This document shows positions 1 through 8,201 of a stretch of 49,667 nucleotides of DNA, piece by piece (the first letter of the stretch is position 1; each line of letters begins with the position of its first letter). A program made the translations under genes and the position numbers. The notes beneath the pieces are model-generated. The model saw nothing but the letters and a program-made list of their open reading frames with translations, was not told the DNA's origin and made no database searches. Source of the DNA: Gammaproteobacteria bacterium (GTDB lineage Bacteria; Pseudomonadota; Gammaproteobacteria; Steroidobacterales; GCA-2729495); contig JAJRUG010000075.1 in NCBI GenBank assembly GCA_024277915.1, positions 1 to 49,667 of the forward strand, in the 5' to 3' direction.

Positions 1-202
1 CTTCGGCATCCTCGCGCATCTGGCCCAACAATACCGTCTTACCCACACCACGCAGACCCACCATCAGTACACTTTTGGTGGGGCGCCCGATTCGTACCCG
101 TTCCAGTGCAATCCGCACAGATTCGCGCAATTCATCACGACCGGCCAGCTCCGGCGGAGGTGTGCCGGCACCTGGGGCATAGGGGTTTCGGATGGGATCC
201 AT
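1..202 (-). CDS. AAA-type ATPase, N-terminal part (runs off the left edge)
   Basis: Only the first 67 codons are in the window; the gene continues to the left. The ATG complements bases 200-202 and is preceded by an AT-rich stretch suitable for a promoter. After a proline-rich start, the segment PELAGRDELRES resembles the box II lead-in of archaeal-type ATPases. A clear Walker A motif follows, GLRGVGKTVLL at about residues 50-60. This fits the large group of bacterial AAA/ORC-like ATPases that are common in accessory regions. No partner domain is visible, so the role is unknown. The P-loop assignment is secure; any function beyond ATP or GTP binding would be a guess. Confidence 0.75.
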   Translation of the reverse strand, partial: MDPIRNPYAPGAGTPPPELAGRDELRESVRIALERVRIGRPTKSVLMVGLRGVGKTVLLGQMREDAE

Positions 203-341
203 GGTGCTGAATTATAGACGGTTTATCTTAATTTATAAAGAAGTTATAAACCCGCTAATTTCAATATAATCATGCCTGAGTTAGATTGACCCTATCTAAA
301 GACAGGCCGCTTGCTTGGTGTCGAACAGATATTTTTTGCTT

Positions 342-650
342 TCAAGCTGCATAGAGCGTTTCCAGGTTCCGCTGTATGCTTTCCAGGAAATAAGGGTTGG
401 TAATGGCCGTTGATGACACGAGTTCTATGCGGTGATCAAACAGTGCCATCAGGCTCTCATAAAACCCCAGATAGGCATCTGCATAGACAGCAGGTTCGAG
501 CTCCTCAAACATGACAAGAAAATCAAGGTCACTGGTTTGCGGATTGAACTCGCCAGAAGCAGCGGAGCCAAACAGCTCCAGCCGCTGGACGCGGTATCGG
601 CGACACAACTCTTCAATTTCACCACGATACCGGGCAATGGGGGAAACCAT
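342..650 (-). CDS. MNT-family nucleotidyltransferase (MntA-like)
   Basis: A small protein of about 103 residues if it starts at the ATG complementing 648-650. Earlier in-frame starts at 677 and 725 add a basic segment that does not look conserved. The minimal nucleotidyltransferase signature is clear: ELFGSAASGEF followed by SDLDFLV, that is GSxxxG plus the metal-binding Asp pair, and then an RIELV strand where the third carboxylate normally sits. MNT proteins usually pair with a HEPN toxin and adenylylate it. No HEPN gene lies beside this one, so it is a solitary antitoxin-like enzyme, or the partner lies elsewhere. The stretch 203-341 upstream of the ATPase is AT-rich and non-coding. Confidence 0.7.
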   Translation of the reverse strand: MVSPIARYRGEIEELCRRYRVQRLELFGSAASGEFNPQTSDLDFLVMFEELEPAVYADAYLGFYESLMALFDHRIELVSSTAITNPYFLESIQRNLETLYAA

Positions 651-789
651 GATCTTGACAATAGGAGCGCTGGACATTTTCGAGTATAGCCTCTGGCAGA
701 AACAGCGTCGAGATGAACCGCCCAAGTACCAAGATAAATGAGACTATTGTGTGAACTTGTATGCGGTTGACTCAAGTCGGAGATAAGCA

Positions 790-1365
790 ATGGAAGCTCA
801 CGATGTTACTTCGAAATATGGGTTAATGACTCTCTCGGGGAAGGCGGAAATTGCTGATGCGCAGGCCATCTTATCTGAAGAGATGACACGACGCTGTGAT
901 CGCCGTGAAGAAATTCAATTGGGCTTTCAGGGTGGTGGATTGCCAGCAGAAGTGTGCTGGAATTCAAAATTCGATTTCTGGATGGCTTTTCGCTCTGTTA
1001 AGAATCGGTATTGGTCGGCATTCGGTACAGGAAATCCATTTGAACATGATTCAAAATCAATTGTTGTCGAGATAAATTTTCCATTTCATGGCATTAATCG
1101 GCATATTGGCGGTTTGTTCTTACGCGGCACAGGCGACAAGATCTATCTTGGGCACCGCGGCCGCATTGGAGGAGGCCGTCGCGGTATTGGTAAGAAAGCA
1201 TTCTTAGAGAGCATGGATACCAAGAGATTAGTAATCGTAAATGACGGAGACAGAAAATCCATGGTGGTACTAATCGGCGCAATCGATTCTGAAGAAATAG
1301 ACAATCGCGTGGCATCTTTTGTTTACGGTGTCGCAAGATTTAAGATGAATGCTGTAGGGCAATAA
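790..1365 (+). CDS. Conserved-looking protein of unknown function
   Basis: 191 residues, ATG start with a GGAG ribosome-binding site 8 bases upstream. I do not recognise a named family. The sequence looks like an alternating strand/helix fold. A glycine-rich conserved-looking segment lies near residues 108-133 (GGLFLRGTGDKIYLGHRGR, then GGGRRGIGKKAF). I have the impression of seeing this type of segment in proteins next to restriction genes, but cannot prove it here. No signal peptide or membrane segment. It ends 19 bases before the three-module protein at 1385, so the two are probably co-transcribed and may act together. Confidence 0.7.
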   Translation: MEAHDVTSKYGLMTLSGKAEIADAQAILSEEMTRRCDRREEIQLGFQGGGLPAEVCWNSKFDFWMAFRSVKNRYWSAFGTGNPFEHDSKSIVVEINFPFHGINRHIGGLFLRGTGDKIYLGHRGRIGGGRRGIGKKAFLESMDTKRLVIVNDGDRKSMVVLIGAIDSEEIDNRVASFVYGVARFKMNAVGQ

Positions 1366-1384
1366 ACCCGGGGCGATTCAATTG

Positions 1385-3190
1385 ATGCAGATACTCGACA
1401 ATCCCGTAAGCGAAATTAAGCTCAAATTTCCTGAAGAGGAGATTCTCAGGATTGCACAGCGATACTCCTATCCCCGGGAGGAACAAGTGCTTCTCGATAT
1501 ACGTATAGCCGCACGAGAATCTGGTTTCCTAACCAAAGATCAGATAAAAACGGTTGCACTGTGGAAAGCACCACGTGCTGCGGGCCATATTGACAAGAAT
1601 GATCCTGAATTTGTTCGCGAGATGACCAGTTTGGGATTCTCTGCCAAGACCGAGCGCGCGCGAATCGAAATACTGACATTGATAGACGGTGTCCGTTGGC
1701 CAACAGCATCGGTGATCCTCCACCTGTTTCACGAAGACCCGTATCCAATTCTGGACTTCAGGGCACTGTGGTCAGTCGGACTGGAAGTGCCAAATGCATA
1801 TACGTTTGAGTTCTGGTGGCCATATGTTGACTACTGCAGAGCAGTCGCTCATCGCAGCCGTATTGACATGCGTATGCTGGATCGAGCGCTTTGGCAATTC
1901 TCCAAAGAGAATCAATCATCGAGCGAGCCTGTCTTCACACCCAGAGGTACGGGCAAGGTTCAGGCACCGAGGTCGGGATCCACGTTGAAGAAAGAGCACG
2001 CGCCAATCTCAAGACATCCAAATCCCCAAAATATTGCAGGCACGGTGTACTGGGTGTCATGTGTCAGCAGGAAGAGATCAGCCCCTGCGCCGGCTATGGA
2101 TCTCTACGTATCGGATTGGTTCTTGAAGGCACGTGCCTACGTCGAGTCTACCGGCGCTCCCTGGTTCATCCTGTCGGCGAAGTACGGGCTCGTCGACCCA
2201 AATCAAGTGATAGCACCCTATGAGCTAACGCTGAACACGATGCGGGTAGAGGATCGCAGGCGTTGGGCCGAGAAGGTCTTCGACCAACTGGCTGAGCAGA
2301 CACAAAGACCAGAGCATATCTTGATGCTGGCTGGCGCCCGCTACCGCGAGTTTCTTGAACCTGGATTGACAGCCATGGGAACACAGGTCGATGTGCCGAT
2401 GCAGGGACTACGAATCGGCGAACAGCTCAGCTGGTTGAATCAGCAATCGCAGCATGACATAGCCAGGCGGCAAGACCTCGAGCGCTTTTATGAGCTCCTT
2501 GACCAACTCAAAAAACAGACTGGTGGTATGCGTAAATTAGCTGACTGTCACGGCCGTATGAACTGGCCGGATCGGGGCGTTTACTTTTTCTTTGAGCCGG
2601 GTGAGGTACGCTCTGATAACGGATCGAGGTTACGGGTTGTGCGTGTTGGCACCCACGCGCTGAAAGATAATTCACGCACAACACTCTGGAATCGCCTTTC
2701 GCAACACCGGGGAACCAGGAAAACCGGTGGTGGAAATCACAGGGGATCGATTTTTCGACTCATCCTGGGCGCTGCCATTAAACGCCGTGAGCACCACAAA
2801 AAACCAACTTCCTGGGGAATCGGCAATGATGCCGGCACGGCGGCACGAAAGCTGGATTTGGACTCTTCCACAATTCAGCTCTCTGAAATGCCGTTGGAAC
2901 AGGCAGTCAGCAAATATATCGGAGAAATGCCGTTCCTATGGCTCGACATCAACGATTCCCCGGGAGTTGACAGTCTTCGTGGCATCATAGAGAAAAATTC
3001 AATTGCATTGCTGAGCAACTTTGGTCGAGATGCCCTGGATTTTCCATCATCGACTTGGCTGGGACTTCATTCAGATCGTGAACGTATTCGGCAGTCTGGC
3101 CTATGGAACAGTAATCATATTGATGAAACATATGATCCTGATTTTTTACTGACTTTCCAACACCTCATCATCACCGCATCATATCTTTAA
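1385..3190 (+). CDS. Three-module protein: HhH-glycosylase-like, DUF6884/YaaA-like and GIY-YIG-like domains
   Basis: 601 residues from the ATG at 1385; a TTG lies one codon upstream. Residues about 85-130 read like a helix-hairpin-helix glycosylase core: LIDGVRWPTASVIL, then PILDFRALW, whose Asp (about 124) matches the catalytic Asp position of HhH-GPD enzymes. Residues about 221-345 resemble DUF6884 and, more remotely, YaaA (WVSCVSRKR, FILSAKYGLVDP, IAPYELTL). Residues about 390-545 resemble a GIY-YIG-type nuclease: GVYFFF, RVVRVGTH, RLSQHRG, GNHRGSIFR and a later Glu in IIEKNS. Base excision plus strand cleavage in one chain suggests recognition and cutting of modified DNA, or repair; this is inference. 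It lies 19 bases after the unknown gene at 790-1365. Confidence 0.75.
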   Translation: MQILDNPVSEIKLKFPEEEILRIAQRYSYPREEQVLLDIRIAARESGFLTKDQIKTVALWKAPRAAGHIDKNDPEFVREMTSLGFSAKTERARIEILTLIDGVRWPTASVILHLFHEDPYPILDFRALWSVGLEVPNAYTFEFWWPYVDYCRAVAHRSRIDMRMLDRALWQFSKENQSSSEPVFTPRGTGKVQAPRSGSTLKKEHAPISRHPNPQNIAGTVYWVSCVSRKRSAPAPAMDLYVSDWFLKARAYVESTGAPWFILSAKYGLVDPNQVIAPYELTLNTMRVEDRRRWAEKVFDQLAEQTQRPEHILMLAGARYREFLEPGLTAMGTQVDVPMQGLRIGEQLSWLNQQSQHDIARRQDLERFYELLDQLKKQTGGMRKLADCHGRMNWPDRGVYFFFEPGEVRSDNGSRLRVVRVGTHALKDNSRTTLWNRLSQHRGTRKTGGGNHRGSIFRLILGAAIKRREHHKKPTSWGIGNDAGTAARKLDLDSSTIQLSEMPLEQAVSKYIGEMPFLWLDINDSPGVDSLRGIIEKNSIALLSNFGRDALDFPSSTWLGLHSDRERIRQSGLWNSNHIDETYDPDFLLTFQHLIITASYL

Positions 3191-3331
3191 ACTTAAATCC
3201 AGAAGCAACAGTAACGGATCAGACAAAGAAATGAGCTGCTGCCCTTGGCCGGTTGCAGTATGTAGATTTAGGGCACTTTCATACAATGTGGAATACCAAG
3301 CGAAATCGTACATCGGAGCAGAATTGACGCA

Positions 3332-3922
3332 ATGGAATGGCGCCGCATAAAACAAACTGGTTATATGACTGTTGACGATCGTGATTACGATCTAACGCAC
3401 CTACAAGATTCAACATTTGAGTTTACGATCACCGCTACAAGGCACTATCCTGAAATCAACGCGAGTATGCTCATCCAGTACAGCAGCCACTGCGTGAGCC
3501 TTGGGTCAGCGCATGACCGACAATTCAACTTTGCAGAGATTGGAGGCGATAGATTGGTTGTTGATGAGAAAGACAACGAACGATGCTTCAGCGCCGACCG
3601 GTGGAACTGGTCGATGAATTTACCAAGCATTATTCGATCACTTCCAACGGATCGGCAGTGCTTCTTCACCGGCCATGAAAATTGGCTGTCGATTGAGATT
3701 TTGGATCCACAAGGGACCCAACATATCTACGAGGTGTTTTTTAATCTGACTCGTCAGAGTAGCAACTTCTTAAGGGTTTACGTTGAAAGCGCGTATGTGC
3801 GGACGGCCGATAACGAGATTCGTCGGCCGAGCGAATTCAAAAGGAAGGCAAAAATCCGGGGGAAAGTGTTGTTAGCGAAGAAGCTACGCAATCAACCAAT
3901 TACTCGACCAGGACACTGCTAG
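3332..3922 (+). CDS. Hypothetical protein of unknown function
   Basis: 196 residues, ATG start. The best Shine-Dalgarno candidate, GGAG, is 13 bases away and weak. The protein has a beta-rich first half, then ERCFSADRWNWSMNLPSIIRSL around residues 82-104, then a strand segment NFLRVYVESAYVRT, and a basic C-terminal tail. This order looks like a family of uncharacterised proteins seen in accessory regions, but I cannot name it. No signal peptide, membrane segment or catalytic motif is evident. It is the last gene of the left accessory segment and is followed at once by a strong terminator. The 141 bases before it hold no gene. Confidence 0.65.
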   Translation: MEWRRIKQTGYMTVDDRDYDLTHLQDSTFEFTITATRHYPEINASMLIQYSSHCVSLGSAHDRQFNFAEIGGDRLVVDEKDNERCFSADRWNWSMNLPSIIRSLPTDRQCFFTGHENWLSIEILDPQGTQHIYEVFFNLTRQSSNFLRVYVESAYVRTADNEIRRPSEFKRKAKIRGKVLLAKKLRNQPITRPGHC

Positions 3923-3929
3923 AAAAAGC

Positions 3930-3955
3930 AAAAGACCCCGTAAAAGGGGCCTTTT
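3930..3955 (+). terminator. Rho-independent terminator
   Basis: AAAAG-A-CCCC, loop GTAAAA, GGGG-C-CTTTT. The stem is nine pairs with one A/C mismatch, ends in a T run, and starts 8 bases after the stop codon at 3922. The A-run and T-run make it work in both directions. Confidence 0.85.
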
Positions 3956-4147
3956 CCTCTCGAGTACTCTTGGCTATTCCAGCACGGCTGGAACCGGTCT
4001 CCCGGCGGTTGATGAACACTGCTTTCGCAGCCTCGTACACATCCATCTGCACTGATTATCAGCAATTGCGTTTTGCAAGTCAATATGGTGGTCTCGATGA
4101 GTTCACGGATTTCGGAGAATTACCGAGCATCCTTATAAAACAATAGC

Positions 4148-4327
4148 TTACAGGCCTTTCATCAGCGCGTTGGCAGTATTGCACATCAGTCCGAGATCGC
4201 TTTCCAGTTGCCGGCCATGTTCCTGGTCAACGTCGCCAAGAGTTGATGTGCAGCAAATCTGCGCACTACAACTGTACCAAAACTGTACCTCGCCCCACTG
4301 ATCAAATGATTTCGCTTCATCTATCAA
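4148..4327 (-). pseudogene. Open-frame remnant next to tRNA-Ser, possibly the tail of a lost element gene
   Basis: In the roughly 400 bases between the terminator at 3955 and the tRNA there is no full gene. One minus-strand frame stays open for 59 codons and ends at 4148. It contains GEVQFWYSCSAQ and ends DLGLMCNTANALMKGL. There is no ATG; a TTG is the only possible start and has no ribosome-binding site. Its place directly 3' of a tRNA gene is where integrase genes and attachment-site debris usually lie, so it may be a leftover of an integrated element. I could not identify the family. The rest of 3956-4147 shows nothing convincing. Confidence 0.25.
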
Positions 4328-4358
4328 TCAAGTAACTTATTGTTCTTGCTTGTTATTT

Positions 4359-4449
4359 TGGCGGAGGGAGAGGGATTCGAACCCCCGTGGGGCTTACGCC
4401 CCCCACTGATTTCGAGTCAGGGCCGTTTGGCCAACTCCGGCATCCCTCC
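4359..4449 (-). tRNA. tRNA-Ser(CGA)
   Basis: Acceptor strands GGAGGGA (complement of 4443-4449) and TCCCTCC (complement of 4363-4369) pair fully. The anticodon loop CTCGAAA gives anticodon CGA. The extra arm is long, as in serine tRNAs, with a GGGGC/GCCCC stem. The T-loop is TTCGAAT. The discriminator is G and CCA is encoded at 4361-4359. The 3' end faces left, towards the accessory genes, which is the usual insertion side for tRNA-targeted elements. Confidence 0.95.
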
Positions 4450-4661
4450 TGCTCCGTGCAGATTATAGGGATATCCGGGCGCCTGAGATAGCGCATTCTC
4501 GTTCTGGTGTTCTGGCCAAAGAAATTTTCAATTTTCTGTTGTTTTTCGGGCTGCGAGCATCAGGAAAAACCGCTAAATGCCGATATTGAATGTGAAGGGC
4601 TGCATTCAGCCAGTATGGATGGTGTGAATCTTAAACAAAATCAGTCTCATAGCGGTGAAAA

Positions 4662-4808
4662 ATGACCAATTCCTTATGTAAAACGTGTGAACTGAGTCTC
4701 AGCGCAACCGCTGGCACCAAACTAAAGTGGGGCAAACCATATTGTGCGGATCATTTTGACCCGCACCCATACCCCTGTTCGGATCAGGAACTACCGAAGA
4801 GCTATTAA
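4662..4808 (+). CDS. 48-residue Cys/His protein coupled to pomA
   Basis: ATG at 4662 with GGTGAAA upstream; stop TAA at 4806-4808 shares its last base with the pomA start codon (TAATG), so the two genes are translationally coupled. The peptide has a CKTCE pair near residues 6-10 and YCADHF near 31-36, plus a later PYPC. This Cys-x2-Cys ... Cys-x2-His spacing is that of a small zinc site, such as half of a LIM or ribbon domain. I do not recognise a named family. The close coupling suggests a role in PomAB expression, assembly or control, but that is inference. The 212 bases upstream, back to the tRNA, should hold the promoter for this unit. Confidence 0.65.
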   Translation: MTNSLCKTCELSLSATAGTKLKWGKPYCADHFDPHPYPCSDQELPKSY

Positions 4809-5569
4809 TGGATCTTGCTACCCTACTTGGACTCATTGCCGGCACGATCGTTGTCCTCGGATCGATCATGGTCGGCGGTTCGCTGACCACGTTTATCAAT
4901 GTTCCCAGTATGTTGATCGTGTTTGCGGGTACGGCCTCGGCAACATTGATCAAATTTTCTGTCGCTGATTGCATCTACGCTCTGAAGCGCGGCCTGAGCA
5001 TGGCCTTTTTTGAAAGTGGGGGGAACACACGTGACCTTGTCGAGCAAATCAAGTCACTTGCAGATAAGGCCAGAAAGGAAGGCCTGCTCGTTCTTGAAGA
5101 GGAACCTGTCGACAATGTCTTTTTCAAAAAAGGCATTCAATTATGTGTCGACGGACAAACACCGGAGTTTGTTCGCAAAGTGCTCTCCAGTGAAATGGAT
5201 CAGAGCATAGAACGCGATGAATTGGGTGAGCGGATATACCGGGGAATAGGTGAAGCTGCCCCTGCTTTCGGCATGATCGGAACACTGATTGGCCTGGTAC
5301 AGATGCTCGCAAACATGAGCGACCCGTCATCCATTGGTCCGTCCATGGCGGTTGCGCTGCTGACCACCCTCTACGGCGCAGTCATCGCAAACCTGATTGC
5401 CAATCCTTTGGCGGACAAACTGCAAATGCGCTACATGTATGATCGATTGACAAGATCATTGATCCTCGAGGGTGTGCTCGCCATTGCAGAAGGTGAAAGT
5501 CCGCATGTGATCGGAGAATACCTCGAAACCTTCCTGCAAACCGGCGATGCACCCGCTCCAGCGAAATGA
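4808..5569 (+). CDS. pomA: Flagellar motor stator protein PomA (MotA family)
   Basis: 253 residues, the usual PomA length. Four membrane segments are visible: about residues 4-24, 30-50, 145-170 and 180-200. A cytoplasmic loop lies between the second and third, carrying charged residues of the kind that contact FliG. The MotA/TolQ/ExbB signature is present (PAFGMIGTLIGLVQML and MAVALLTTLYGAVIANL). Together with PomB it forms the ion-conducting stator in the inner membrane that turns the flagellum. The sequence resembles the sodium-driven Vibrio type more than E. coli MotA (295 residues), so sodium coupling is likely but inferred. It starts inside the stop codon of the 48-residue gene and is followed 17 bases later by pomB. 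Confidence 0.92.
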   Translation: MDLATLLGLIAGTIVVLGSIMVGGSLTTFINVPSMLIVFAGTASATLIKFSVADCIYALKRGLSMAFFESGGNTRDLVEQIKSLADKARKEGLLVLEEEPVDNVFFKKGIQLCVDGQTPEFVRKVLSSEMDQSIERDELGERIYRGIGEAAPAFGMIGTLIGLVQMLANMSDPSSIGPSMAVALLTTLYGAVIANLIANPLADKLQMRYMYDRLTRSLILEGVLAIAEGESPHVIGEYLETFLQTGDAPAPAK

Positions 5570-5586
5570 TTATCGGGTAGACAGCT

Positions 5587-6315
5587 ATGGGTGAGGAAAA
5601 AAAAGGCGCAGAAGTCCCCGCATGGATGACCACCTTTGCCGACCTGATGGCATTGATGATGACCTTCTTTGTGCTGCTCTATTCCTTCTCCACTATTGAG
5701 GAGAAGAAATTCAGAATGGTCGCCCAGTCGATGGCCGAGGGGTTCGGGGCATCCGTGGTTCGGTTCACCGAGACAGCCAATTCTGCATCAGGCGCACCGA
5801 CATTCACCCCGATGCGACCCTCCGCCTCCCGCTCAACATCACGAACTGATGACTCGCGGAAAGCGGAAGCTGCCGCAGATCTGCTCAGGCAACTGCAAGA
5901 ATCGATGGCAGAGGAAATAGCCAAGGGACTGGTTGAAGTTGAAACCCAGGGCAATAGCGTCATCGTCAGACTGCCGGAGGAAATCGCATTTCCTTCCGGC
6001 AGTGATCAACTGTCTGACAGCATCATCCCGATTCTGGCAGATGTCGGAAACGCGCTTGTAGACTCTCCGGGACTCATAGTCGTTTCCGGGCACACTGATG
6101 ATCAACCCATTTCATCCACTGAATTTCGTTCAAACTGGGAGCTTTCCACCGACCGGGCGGTATCAGTAGTTCATCAGTTTATGGCCAGGAGCAATATCGA
6201 TCCGGGACGGCTCAGCGCTGTGGGATTTGCAGACACAAAGCCGCTCGCGCCTAACGATACTCCGGAAAACCGCGCCCAAAATCGACGTGTTGAAATCAGT
6301 ATTACGAGTGAGTGA
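5587..6315 (+). CDS. pomB: Flagellar motor stator protein PomB (MotB family)
   Basis: 242 residues. One membrane segment at about 17-36 contains the ion-binding Asp19 in TFADLMALMM, the key residue of MotB/PomB. A Ser/Thr-rich linker with a short helical stretch follows. The C-terminal OmpA-like peptidoglycan-binding domain covers about residues 120-240, with VSGHTDDQPI, NWELSTDRA and NRRVEISI. It anchors PomA to the cell wall and carries the ion path. No other flagellar genes are in the window; an isolated stator operon is common in gammaproteobacteria. Confidence 0.92.
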   Translation: MGEEKKGAEVPAWMTTFADLMALMMTFFVLLYSFSTIEEKKFRMVAQSMAEGFGASVVRFTETANSASGAPTFTPMRPSASRSTSRTDDSRKAEAAADLLRQLQESMAEEIAKGLVEVETQGNSVIVRLPEEIAFPSGSDQLSDSIIPILADVGNALVDSPGLIVVSGHTDDQPISSTEFRSNWELSTDRAVSVVHQFMARSNIDPGRLSAVGFADTKPLAPNDTPENRAQNRRVEISITSE

Positions 6316-6607
6316 CGCAGGCAATTAACAGCTTGAGAAAAACATCGGACTGCTGAATCAAACTGTTGCCCTGTGACTGACTATCAACAGAGCATCCATC
6401 GGGCGCTATGCCGAGGTTCCGGCTTTCGGATGCTCTTTCAACATGGTACCAATGAAACCAGCTCTCTATCGGTAACACCTCGCCTTTTGCCGATTGCGTA
6501 TAGCTCCTGTATGCATCGTAACGGCCAGCAATGATTTCTATTTCTGACGGATCGATACTGAATTTCTTGCACTCATCGAGCCACACATTTTTTTCCTGAG
6601 CATTCAT
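6302..6607 (-). CDS. Small hypothetical protein convergent with pomB
   Basis: 101 residues from the ATG complementing 6605-6607; a GTG five codons upstream is an alternative. The frame overlaps the last 14 bases of pomB tail to tail. The composition is plausible for a soluble protein, with a regular third-position pattern and no repeats: helical SIDPSEIEIIAGRYDAYRSY, then ESWFHWYHVERA. I recognise no domain. It fills most of the gap between pomB and mltF; the 120 bases beyond it would hold its promoter and that of mltF. Confidence 0.45.
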   Translation of the reverse strand: MNAQEKNVWLDECKKFSIDPSEIEIIAGRYDAYRSYTQSAKGEVLPIESWFHWYHVERASESRNLGIAPDGCSVDSQSQGNSLIQQSDVFLKLLIACVTHS

Positions 6608-6728
6608 CAATATTGCCGTCACCCTTGTTGAAAATACCCAGTCTGCCCGGGCTGATACCGGAGCTGACCCGCCGATAAAAGGAATGTCAACGTAGCACGA
6701 AGTAACCAGCGCGTGCTATGTTCCCGGA

Positions 6729-8201
6729 GTGAAAGTTGCGCTTCTCCTATGTTTGATCACACTGGTCGGCACATGCTCCACACCTCCCACGCTACTTCAG
6801 GAGGTACAGGAGCTGGGCGCATTACGTGTCATTACGCGCAACAGCCCTACCACTTACTACATCGGGGCGAATGGTCCGGAAGGCCCGGAGTATGAGCTCA
6901 TGCGCGGGTTTGCTCACTTTATCGGAGTCGGGCTCGACCTGCAGACTGCCGAATCCTTCTCCCGGATCCTGCCGGTTATCAAATCAGGAAAAGTCCACAT
7001 GGCAGCCGCGGGACTGACAATCACAGCGGAAAGAACCCGACAGGTAAGCTTTGGCCCTGCCTTCCAGCCAGTGACACAACACCTGATTTACAAACTCGGC
7101 ACCGGCAGACCCCGTGCCATGAAAGACGTGATCGGCAAACGGCTCGAGGTCATCGCAGGAACCAGCTATGTCGAGTCTCTGGCACTGGCGCAAAAAAAGT
7201 TGCCGGATCTGGTATGGATAGAAAACCCTTTCAGCGATGACGCGGAGTTACTGACAAAAATCGCGGAAAACCAATCGGACTATACAATTGTTGATTCCAC
7301 TGTATTCGCAATTTACCAGAACTACCTGCCTGAAATCAGGATCGCCTTCGATGTAGCGAGAGGTGACTCTATCGCCTGGGCATTCCAGAAACGCAACGAC
7401 AATAGCCTGATTCTTCGGGCAGAACAGTATCTGGATTTTATTCGTGATAATGGCGAGTTTGATCGCATCATGGACCGGTACTATGGTCATACCGAGCGTT
7501 TCGACTATGTCGGCACCCGCCAGTTTATTCGGGACTACAACAGGAAACTGCCGCGGTATCGAGCCATGTTCAAAGAGGCTGTGGAAGATATCGATCTTGA
7601 TTGGCGTTTGCTGGCGGCCGTCGGGTATCAGGAATCACACTGGGACCCAATGGCGGTTTCACCAACCGGGGTTCGCGGCATCATGATGCTGACCCGGAAC
7701 ACAGCAAGTTCGCTGGGGATCGAGGACCGGGTTGATCCTGAGCAAAGTATTTTTGGTGGTGCAGAATACCTGGCTCGCATGAAACGTCGTATACCGGCAT
7801 CTATTGCTGAACCTGATCGCACCTGGTTTGCATTGGCAGCTTACAACATTGGGTATGGACATCTTCAGGACGCGCGGACAATTACCCGGATGAATGGTGG
7901 AGATCCCCTGCACTGGATTGATGTCAAACCCAACTTGCTGCTGCTAACACAGAAAAAGTGGTATTCACAGGTAAAAAGCGGGTATGCCCGTGGCTGGGAA
8001 CCAGTACAGTACGTCGATAACATTCGCAGCTATTACAACATACTGCTTTGGTTGACCGGCAAAGAGCCTCCGGAAGAGCCGGATCAACCTGAACTGACTC
8101 CTGATGGCTCGGCTACGATTGCGAACGTGCCTGAGGAATTGTATTCCCCGGCAGCACCGCTTCCAATGGCCAGCATATCAGCTGGTGGTACGGTGGATTA
8201 G
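6729..8201 (+). CDS. mltF: Membrane-bound lytic transglycosylase MltF
   Basis: 490 residues from a GTG; an in-frame stop 36 bases upstream and no other start between support this choice. A short hydrophobic leader ends in a Cys near residue 16, an imperfect lipobox. Residues about 30-265 form the periplasmic solute-binding-like regulatory domain (LRVITRNSPTTYYIG, AAGLTITAERT). The rest is the lysozyme-like catalytic domain: catalytic Glu302 in GYQESHWDP, then SPTGVRGIMMLT and AAYNIGYGH. It cleaves peptidoglycan to 1,6-anhydro products at the outer membrane. Its 3' end overlaps the tadA 3' end by 4 bases, an arrangement conserved in gammaproteobacteria. Confidence 0.93.
   Translation: MKVALLLCLITLVGTCSTPPTLLQEVQELGALRVITRNSPTTYYIGANGPEGPEYELMRGFAHFIGVGLDLQTAESFSRILPVIKSGKVHMAAAGLTITAERTRQVSFGPAFQPVTQHLIYKLGTGRPRAMKDVIGKRLEVIAGTSYVESLALAQKKLPDLVWIENPFSDDAELLTKIAENQSDYTIVDSTVFAIYQNYLPEIRIAFDVARGDSIAWAFQKRNDNSLILRAEQYLDFIRDNGEFDRIMDRYYGHTERFDYVGTRQFIRDYNRKLPRYRAMFKEAVEDIDLDWRLLAAVGYQESHWDPMAVSPTGVRGIMMLTRNTASSLGIEDRVDPEQSIFGGAEYLARMKRRIPASIAEPDRTWFALAAYNIGYGHLQDARTITRMNGGDPLHWIDVKPNLLLLTQKKWYSQVKSGYARGWEPVQYVDNIRSYYNILLWLTGKEPPEEPDQPELTPDGSATIANVPEELYSPAAPLPMASISAGGTVD

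Noticed and set aside
3905-4060. Short minus-strand frame reading MDVYEAAKAVFINRRE and onwards across the terminator
   Set aside because: It has an in-frame stop just upstream, overlaps the terminator and the end of the preceding gene, and shows no family features.
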